Positions 58,214 to 64,000 of a stretch of 64,000 nt of DNA are shown here, in pieces. The translations under genes and the position numbers were made by a program. The notes under the pieces are model-generated. The model saw only the letters and a list, made by a program, of their open reading frames with translations. It did no database searches and was not told the origin of the DNA. Origin of the DNA: Nevskia sp. (GTDB lineage: Bacteria; Pseudomonadota; Gammaproteobacteria; Nevskiales; Nevskiaceae); the NCBI GenBank assembly GCA_021732745.1, contig JAKFUK010000001.1:1438931-1502930 (forward strand). The letters are read 5' to 3'. Each line of letters starts with the position of its first letter. Within the stretch, counting starts at the first letter, position 1.

Positions 58214-59679
58214 CACGCCGCACCCCCGCGCTGTTCCGCCTCATGCCTCACGCCTGACGCCTGACGATCCAGCGCCTCACGCGGCACCGTCAGCAAGCCA
58301 GCCAGACCACCGATGTCACCGGCCCCGACGGTCAGCACCACATCGCCGTCACGAACCATCGTCGCCAGCGCGTCCGGCGCTTCGGCAACGGTCTTGACGA
58401 ACACCGGCTCGACTTTGCCTCGGGCACGGATGCCGCGCGCCAGCGCTCGACCATCGGCGTCGGGCAACGCGGCTTCACCAGCGGCGTAGACCTCGGTCAG
58501 CAGCAGCGCATCGGTTTCGCTCAACACGGCGCAGAAGTCGTCGAACAGATCGCGCGTGCGGCTGTAGCGGTGCGGCTGGAACGCCACCACCAGGCGGCGA
58601 CCGGGATAGGCACCGCGAATCGCGTCGAAGGTCACCTTCAGCTCGCGCGGGTGATGGCCGTAGTCGTCGACGATGCGCACCGTTGCCGCGCCGACCTGCC
58701 AGTCGCCATGAGATTCGCAGCGGCGGCCGACGCCCTGGAACTCGGCCAGCGCCTTGCGCATGGCGTCGAAACTCACGCCCAGTTCGCGGGCCACAGCGAT
58801 CGCGGCGAGCGCGTTCAGCACGTTGTGGCGTCCCGGTAACTGGACGTGCATCGGTTCCGAGGTGCTATCGGCGAGCAGCACATTGAAGTGCGCGCCATTG
58901 GCTTCGAAGCGGATGTCGGTGGCGCGCAGGTCAGCGGGGCCGTCGATGCCGTAGGTCAGCACCGGGCGGCCGATTTCGTCGATCACGCCACGCACTTCGG
59001 CATCGTCGACGCACATCACCGCCAGCCCGTAGAACGGCAGACGTTGCAGGAATTCGATGAACGTGGCGCGCAGGCGGCGGAAGTCGCCGCCATAGGTTTC
59101 CAGGTGATCGGCGTCGATGTTGGTGACGATCGCGATCATCGGTGTCAGATGCAGGAAGCTGGCATCGCTCTCGTCAGCTTCGGCGACCAGATAGGTGCCG
59201 CTGCCGAGCTTGGCGTTGGTGCCGGCGCTCTTCAGCTTGCCGCCGATCACGTAGGTCGGATCGAGTCCGCCTTCGGCGAGCACGCTGGCGACCAGGCTGG
59301 TGGTCGTGGTCTTGCCATGCGTGCCAGCCACTGCGACGCCATAACGGAAGCGCATCAGCTCGGCGAGCATTTCGGCGCGACGGACCACCGGGACGCGGGC
59401 GGCGCGCGCCGCCACCAGTTCCGGGTTGTCGGCCTTGATCGCGGTGGAAATCACCACGACGTCGACGGCCGCGACGCGGCTGGCGTCGTGGCCGTAGGCG
59501 ATCACGGCACCGAGCGCGATCAGCCGCTTGGTGGCAGCCGATTCCTTCAGGTCCGAACCGCTGACCTCGTAGCCGAGATTGATCAGCACTTCGGCGATGC
59601 CAGCCATGCCGGAGCCGCCGATGCCGAGCAGGTGGATGCGGCGGATGCGGCGCATCGGCTGGGTTCCGAGCGTGGTCAT
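58213..59679 (-). CDS. murC: UDP-N-acetylmuramate--L-alanine ligase
   Basis: 488 residues. Mur ligase motifs: [17 protein letters not shown], the ATP-binding [25 protein letters not shown] and the C-terminal [13 protein letters not shown]. Adds L-Ala to UDP-MurNAc. Its start overlaps the murG stop by 4 bp. Confidence 0.97.
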   Translation of the reverse strand: MTTLGTQPMRRIRRIHLLGIGGSGMAGIAEVLINLGYEVSGSDLKESAATKRLIALGAVIAYGHDASRVAAVDVVVISTAIKADNPELVAARAARVPVVRRAEMLAELMRFRYGVAVAGTHGKTTTTSLVASVLAEGGLDPTYVIGGKLKSAGTNAKLGSGTYLVAEADESDASFLHLTPMIAIVTNIDADHLETYGGDFRRLRATFIEFLQRLPFYGLAVMCVDDAEVRGVIDEIGRPVLTYGIDGPADLRATDIRFEANGAHFNVLLADSTSEPMHVQLPGRHNVLNALAAIAVARELGVSFDAMRKALAEFQGVGRRCESHGDWQVGAATVRIVDDYGHHPRELKVTFDAIRGAYPGRRLVVAFQPHRYSRTRDLFDDFCAVLSETDALLLTEVYAAGEAALPDADGRALARGIRARGKVEPVFVKTVAEAPDALATMVRDGDVVLTVGAGDIGGLAGLLTVPREALDRQASGVRHEAEQRGGAA

Positions 59680-60743
59680 GCGCGCGCGGCTCCCATTTCG
59701 AGGCAGAGATCGGCAATCCGCTCATCGGCCGCAATCCAGGCGGCGGTACGGGCAGCGGTCGCCATCATCGCCAGCTGCGGGCGGCGCGACAGCAGATCGG
59801 TCAAGGTGTCGGCAAGGCGCTGCGGCGTGAGTGCCGCCTCCTGGATCAGGATCGCGGCACCGGCTTTGACCAGGAACTCGCCGTTCTTCGTCTGGTGATC
59901 GTCGACGGCGGCCGGAAACGGCACCAGCAGTGCGGCACTTCCGGACGCAGCCAGTTCGGCAACCGTCGAGGCACCCGAACGGCAGATCACCAGATCGGCC
60001 CAGTCATAAGCGGCGGGCATGTCGTCGATGAAGGCGATCACGTCGCCGACAACGCCGGCCTGTGCGTACGCAGCCTGCGCGACATCCAGCGTGCGGCCGG
60101 CCTGATGCCGAACCTGCGGACGCTGCTCGATCGGCATCAGCGCCAGTGCCGCCGGTACCACCTGATTCAAAGCGCGTGCGCCCTGGCTGCCTCCGAGCAC
60201 CAGCACCCGTGGCACTGCACCATGCGCCGCCAGCCGCTGCGCTGGTGCAGCGAGTTCGAGAAAGCCGGCCCGTACCGGATTGCCGACCGTGGTCGCACCG
60301 GCAAAGGTGCCCGGAAACGCTTCCAGCACTTTCGAGGCGATCCGCGCCAGCAGGCGGTTGGTCATGCCGGGGGCGGCATTCTGTTCGTGGATCAGCAGCG
60401 GCCGGCCGGACAGGCGTGCGGCGAGCCCACCCGGTCCGGCCGCGAAGCCGCCCATGCCGAGCACCAGCGCCGGCTTCTGGCGGCGCAGCACGGCGAGCGC
60501 ATCGAGCACCGCGCGCAACACCAGCAGCGGGGCCTTGAGCAGGGTCAGCAGGCCCTTGCCGCGCACGCCCTTGACCCTCACCAGCTCGAAGGCAATGCCC
60601 TGCGGCGGCACGACGCGGGATTCGAAACTGTCCGGCGTGCCCATCCACACCACTTCATGGCCCCAGCGCATCAGCACCTTGGCGACGGCGAGTGCCGGAT
60701 AGACATGACCACCGGTGCCGCCTGCCGCGATCATGATTTTCAT
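59676..60743 (-). CDS. murG: Lipid II synthase MurG
   Basis: 355 residues of GT-B fold glycosyltransferase: [51 protein letters not shown], and [35 protein letters not shown] for UDP-GlcNAc and lipid I. The long open frame upstream is the ftsW gene read in another phase; the start at 60743 overlaps the ftsW stop by 4 bp. Confidence 0.96.
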   Translation of the reverse strand: MKIMIAAGGTGGHVYPALAVAKVLMRWGHEVVWMGTPDSFESRVVPPQGIAFELVRVKGVRGKGLLTLLKAPLLVLRAVLDALAVLRRQKPALVLGMGGFAAGPGGLAARLSGRPLLIHEQNAAPGMTNRLLARIASKVLEAFPGTFAGATTVGNPVRAGFLELAAPAQRLAAHGAVPRVLVLGGSQGARALNQVVPAALALMPIEQRPQVRHQAGRTLDVAQAAYAQAGVVGDVIAFIDDMPAAYDWADLVICRSGASTVAELAASGSAALLVPFPAAVDDHQTKNGEFLVKAGAAILIQEAALTPQRLADTLTDLLSRRPQLAMMATAARTAAWIAADERIADLCLEMGAARA

Positions 60744-62026
60744 GAGCGGCCTCCGCGACGGCGGAAGAACGCGAATAGCTTGTTGCCGGATTCCGCGCGG
60801 CTGGCCGTGCCACCGCTGCCGGCGCGACGCGCCAGCGCATCGGGCGCGCCCGCGCGGCCGCCGATGCCGGGATGGCCGGCCTGCATGAAACGGTTTTCGT
60901 AGTCGACGCGAAGAATCAGTGCAGCCATCACGCAGACGGTGATCAGGGACGAGCCGCCGTAGCTGATGAACGGGAGGGTCAGACCCTTGGTCGGCAGCGA
61001 GCCCATGTTGACGGCCATGTTGATCAGCGATTGCAGGCCGAACCAGCCGGACAGGCCGTAGCAGAGGTAAGCGCTGAACCGGCAGTTCATCGCTTCCGCC
61101 ACGCGGCCGATCGCGAAACCGCGCCAGACCAGCGTCGCGAACAGGCCGATCAGGATCAGCACGCCGATCAGGCCGAATTCCTCCGCCAGGATCGCGAAGA
61201 TGAAGTCGGTGTGCATTTCCGGCAGGTACAACAACTTCTGCAGGCTGTTGCCCAAGCCCACACCGCTCAACTCGCCGCGCGCCACCGCGATCAGCGATTG
61301 CACCAGCTGGAAGTTGTCGCCTCTGGGATCGAGTTCCGGATTCAGGAAGCCGATCACCCGCTTGACGCGATACGGCGCGATGGCAATCAGCAGCGCCAGC
61401 ACCGCGCCGACCGACGCACCGATCACCGCCATGTCGCGCAACCGCGCGCCGCCAATGAACAGCATCAGCAGTGCCACGCCCATCAGGATCGCGGTGGCAC
61501 CGAAATCGCGTTCGCCGATCAGCAGCATGCCGACGATCGCCAGCGGAATGAACGGCGCGAACAGCCCCACCGTGGTGGTGCGCAGCGGAACCTGACGACG
61601 CACGATGTAGCCGGCCAGATAGACGATCACCGCCAGCCGCGCCGGCTCGGACACCTGCAGCAGGAATGGCCCGATCGGAATCCAGCGCCGCGCGCCGTTG
61701 CGGATCACGCCAACGCCGGGAATCAGCACCAGCACCAGCAGCACCAGCGCCAGCATCAGCAGCAGCGGCCCGGTGCTTTCCCAGGATTTCATCGGCACTG
61801 CGAAGGCAATGGTGGCGCAGCCCAGACCCAAGGCCATGAACATCAACTGGCGCTTGAAGTAGTAAAGCGTCGAGGCATCGGCCATGCGCTCGGATACCGC
61901 GACCGAGGCCGAGGCGACCATCACCAGCCCCCAGGCGATCAGGATCGCGACCGCGAGGCAAAAGCCGGTGTCCAGCCCGTAACGGGCCGGCGACAGGCCG
62001 AACGGCAGGCTGGCCTGGGTGCTCAA
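60740..62026 (-). CDS. ftsW: Peptidoglycan glycosyltransferase FtsW
   Basis: 428 residues with about ten membrane helices and the SEDS-family segments NPELDPRGDNFQLVQSLIAVARGELSGVGLGNSLQK, LPEMHTDFIFAILAEEFGLIGV and PTKGLTLPFISYGGSSL. The start is a TTG at 62026 overlapping the murD stop in a TTGA; no suitable ATG exists. It polymerises septal glycan with FtsI. Confidence 0.95.
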   Translation of the reverse strand: MSTQASLPFGLSPARYGLDTGFCLAVAILIAWGLVMVASASVAVSERMADASTLYYFKRQLMFMALGLGCATIAFAVPMKSWESTGPLLLMLALVLLVLVLIPGVGVIRNGARRWIPIGPFLLQVSEPARLAVIVYLAGYIVRRQVPLRTTTVGLFAPFIPLAIVGMLLIGERDFGATAILMGVALLMLFIGGARLRDMAVIGASVGAVLALLIAIAPYRVKRVIGFLNPELDPRGDNFQLVQSLIAVARGELSGVGLGNSLQKLLYLPEMHTDFIFAILAEEFGLIGVLILIGLFATLVWRGFAIGRVAEAMNCRFSAYLCYGLSGWFGLQSLINMAVNMGSLPTKGLTLPFISYGGSSLITVCVMAALILRVDYENRFMQAGHPGIGGRAGAPDALARRAGSGGTASRAESGNKLFAFFRRRGGRS

Positions 62027-63363
62027 GCCTTCATCTCCAGCACTCGCGCGCGGAAATCGGCACCGCGCTGCTCGTAGTTCTTGAACTGATCGAGGCTGGC
62101 GCAGGCCGGCGACAGCAGCACACGGTCGCCATGCTGCGCAGCCTGCTTCGCGGCGATGACCGCAGCCGCCAGATCATCGACGCGCTTGACTGCGACTTGC
62201 CCGGCCAGATCGCGCTCGATCAACGCCGCGTCCTGCCCGAACAGGATCGCGATGCGCGCCTTGTCCTTGAGCGGCGCGCGCAGTGCAGAGAAGTCCTGCC
62301 CCTTGCCCTGTCCGCCGGCGATCCAGACCAGCGGACCCTGCAAGCCCTGAAGCGCGGCCAGGGTCGCGCCGACATTGGTGCCCTTGGAATCGTTGATCCA
62401 GGACACACCGTCGATGTCGGCCACCCATTCGCAGCGGTGCGCCAGACCCGGAAAGCTGAACAGCGCGGCGAACATGCCGGCTTCATTAAGACCCGCCGCT
62501 TCCGCCAGCGCGAATGCGGCGAGCGCATTGGCGGCGTTGTGCAGGCCTTCGATCTTGAGGCTGGCAATCGGGAACAGCGGGGTTTCGCCGCGCGCTGCCC
62601 AGGTTTCGCCATCGTGCTGGATCAGGCCGTAATGGCCCTTGCCCGGCGCGTCGGGCCCGAAACTGACGACCCGCCGCGCGGTGTGCGCGCCGGTATGCGT
62701 CGAGCGGTCATCGCGATTGACCACGGCGGTCTGCGCATGCGCGTAGATGCGCGCCTTGGCGGCGGTGTAGCGCTCGATCGAGCCGTGGCGGTCGAGATGA
62801 TCGGGCGAGATGTTCAGCACCGTTGCCGCGACCAGCTTTAGCGTTTCCGTCGTCTCCAGCTGGAAGCTGGAGAGTTCCAGCACGTAGAGCTGATTGCTGT
62901 CATCGAGCAGGTCGAGCGCCGGGGTGCCGAGATTGCCGCCGACCCCGGCCTTGACGCCGGCTTCGCGGGCCATCGCGCCGACCAGTTCGGTGACCGTGCT
63001 CTTGCCGTTGGAGCCGGTGATGCCGATCACCGGCGTGTCGCCGACCGCGCGGGCGAACAGCTCGATGTCCCCGATCAGTTCCAGCTTCGCGGCACGCAAG
63101 CTGTCGATGAACGGGTCATCGAGCGGCACGCCGGGCGACACCACAGCGAAGGCGAATTGCGACAGCGGCTCGGGTGCGGCAAACGCGCCGACGTGGATGC
63201 CATCAACACCCGGCAGCGTGCGCAATTCGTCCAACCCGCCGGGCGCAGCGCGGGAATCGGTCAGCACCATCCGCGCGCCTTCGCGCGACAGGTAGCGGGC
63301 GGTCGAAGCGCCGCTCTTGCCGAGGCCGACGACGAGCATGGACTGACCGGCATAGCGAGCCAT
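62023..63363 (-). CDS. murD: UDP-N-acetylmuramoylalanine--D-glutamate ligase
   Basis: 446 residues. N-terminal SMLVVGLGKSGASTARYLSREG, ATP motif GITGSNGKSTVTELV, ELSSFQLETTE, AHRCEWVADIDGVSWINDSKGTNVGATLAAL and the C-terminal LLSPACASLDQFKNYEQRG. Adds D-Glu to the precursor. Its ATG shares one base with the mraY stop (TGATG). Confidence 0.97.
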   Translation of the reverse strand: MARYAGQSMLVVGLGKSGASTARYLSREGARMVLTDSRAAPGGLDELRTLPGVDGIHVGAFAAPEPLSQFAFAVVSPGVPLDDPFIDSLRAAKLELIGDIELFARAVGDTPVIGITGSNGKSTVTELVGAMAREAGVKAGVGGNLGTPALDLLDDSNQLYVLELSSFQLETTETLKLVAATVLNISPDHLDRHGSIERYTAAKARIYAHAQTAVVNRDDRSTHTGAHTARRVVSFGPDAPGKGHYGLIQHDGETWAARGETPLFPIASLKIEGLHNAANALAAFALAEAAGLNEAGMFAALFSFPGLAHRCEWVADIDGVSWINDSKGTNVGATLAALQGLQGPLVWIAGGQGKGQDFSALRAPLKDKARIAILFGQDAALIERDLAGQVAVKRVDDLAAAVIAAKQAAQHGDRVLLSPACASLDQFKNYEQRGADFRARVLEMKA

Positions 63364-64000
63364 CAGCGCACCTTCAGCGTGGACAAGCCGATCAGCACCA
63401 GAATCAAGGTGATGATCCAGAAACGGACGATGATCTTCGGCTCGGGCCAGCCCTTCAGTTCGTAATGGTGGTGCAGCGGCGCCATCCGGAAGATGCGCTT
63501 GCCGCCGGACCACTTGAAGTAACTGACCTGGATCGCGACTGACATGGTTTCAGCCACAAACACGCCGCCCATGATCGCCAGCACGATTTCCTGGCGGACC
63601 AGCACGGCGACGACACCGAGCGCGGCACCCAAGGCCAGCGCGCCGACATCGCCCATGAACACCTGGGCCGGATAGGCGTTGAACCACAGGAAGCCGAGGC
63701 CGGCACCGGCAATCGCGGTGCAGAACACCGCCAGTTCGCCAACGCCCTGGATGTACGGGATACCCAGATAGGTCGCGATCTTCACGTTGCCGGTGGCGTA
63801 GGCAAAGATCGCGAGAGCGGAGGCCACCAGCACCGTCGGCATGATCGCGAGGCCATCGAGGCCATCGGTCAGGTTCACGGCGTTCGACGAGCCGACGATG
63901 ACCAGATAGGTCCACGGGATGAAGAACAGCCCGAGCGGAATGGTCACGTCCTTGACGAAGGGCACGATCAGGCTGGTTTCGATCGGCGTCTTCGCCGTGT
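63363..64000 (-). CDS. mraY: Phospho-N-acetylmuramoyl-pentapeptide transferase MraY, C-terminal part
   Basis: The gene runs off the right edge; about 212 C-terminal residues are present. Family motifs visible: [32 protein letters not shown] and [20 protein letters not shown]. It makes lipid I at the inner membrane. The upstream part of the dcw cluster (murF, murE, ftsI, ftsL and so on) should lie beyond the window. Confidence 0.96.
   Translation of the reverse strand, partial: TAKTPIETSLIVPFVKDVTIPLGLFFIPWTYLVIVGSSNAVNLTDGLDGLAIMPTVLVASALAIFAYATGNVKIATYLGIPYIQGVGELAVFCTAIAGAGLGFLWFNAYPAQVFMGDVGALALGAALGVVAVLVRQEIVLAIMGGVFVAETMSVAIQVSYFKWSGGKRIFRMAPLHHHYELKGWPEPKIIVRFWIITLILVLIGLSTLKVR

Noticed and set aside
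60744-61961. Upstream extension of the murG frame into ftsW
   Set aside because: The extra 400 codons are the ftsW gene in another phase. MurG begins at its conserved [13 protein letters not shown].

Overview
The window is GC-rich chromosomal DNA from a gammaproteobacterium. It carries the gamma/beta-type pilD-coaE-zapD-yacG run, the M23 peptidase/dciA arrangement beside secA, and a compact dcw cell-wall and division cluster. Lipid A genes, TonB-dependent uptake, a Tat-exported flavoenzyme, periplasmic cytochrome c and many GTAG-footed REP repeats (the type described from Stenotrophomonas and relatives) suggest a Xanthomonadales/Nevskiales-like lineage. That placement is inference only. No rRNA, tRNA, CRISPR array, integrase or intact insertion sequence was seen.

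Layout. Positions 1-7,000 are accessory: the end of an acyl-CoA synthetase gene, two different hipBA toxin-antitoxin modules, a PRISE-like reductase and an AT-richer gene with a HEPN-like motif. Positions 7,000-29,000 are mostly housekeeping and envelope genes: fbp, a serine hydrolase with an internal repeat domain, a lipoprotein with four Ig-like repeats, an LpxH-like hydrolase, a photolyase-type protein with swapped domain order, a BenE carrier, an ABC exporter, a PAS-GAF-GGDEF-EAL protein, two secreted peptidases and an ABC-F ATPase. Positions 29,000-35,000 hold what looks like an envelope-located amine oxidation set: lipoprotein RidA, TonB receptor, Tat-exported flavin amine oxidase and cytochrome c. 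A LysR-GFA-YkgJ operon lies divergent from DoxX-pirin at 35,000-38,000. Positions 38,000-45,500 carry pilD-coaE-zapD-yacG, an MpaB-type oxygenase with a divergent TetR gene, a Nudix-TenI fusion, a dienelactone hydrolase and vapBC. From 45,667 to the right edge, nearly everything is on the minus strand: argJ, secA, an M23 peptidase (with dciA divergent), lpxC, and ftsZ-ftsA-ftsQ-ddl-murB-murC-murG-ftsW-murD-mraY, whose stop and start codons mostly overlap.

The intergenic DNA is the most unusual part. Five stem variants of GTAG-type REP hairpins occur, mostly as inverted pairs, and two genes use the TAG of a REP foot as their stop codon. A second repeat class has purine-rich arms made of three 9-nt units. 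It comes in two related versions that are found alone or nested inside one another, and one copy encloses REPs. A 268-bp element with near-perfect 30-bp terminal inverted repeats lies between ftsZ and lpxC.

Start codons were chosen by Shine-Dalgarno match, overlap with the upstream gene, family length and, for one gene, third-position composition. Several differ from the longest open frame. Functions come from motif reading alone; no database search was possible.
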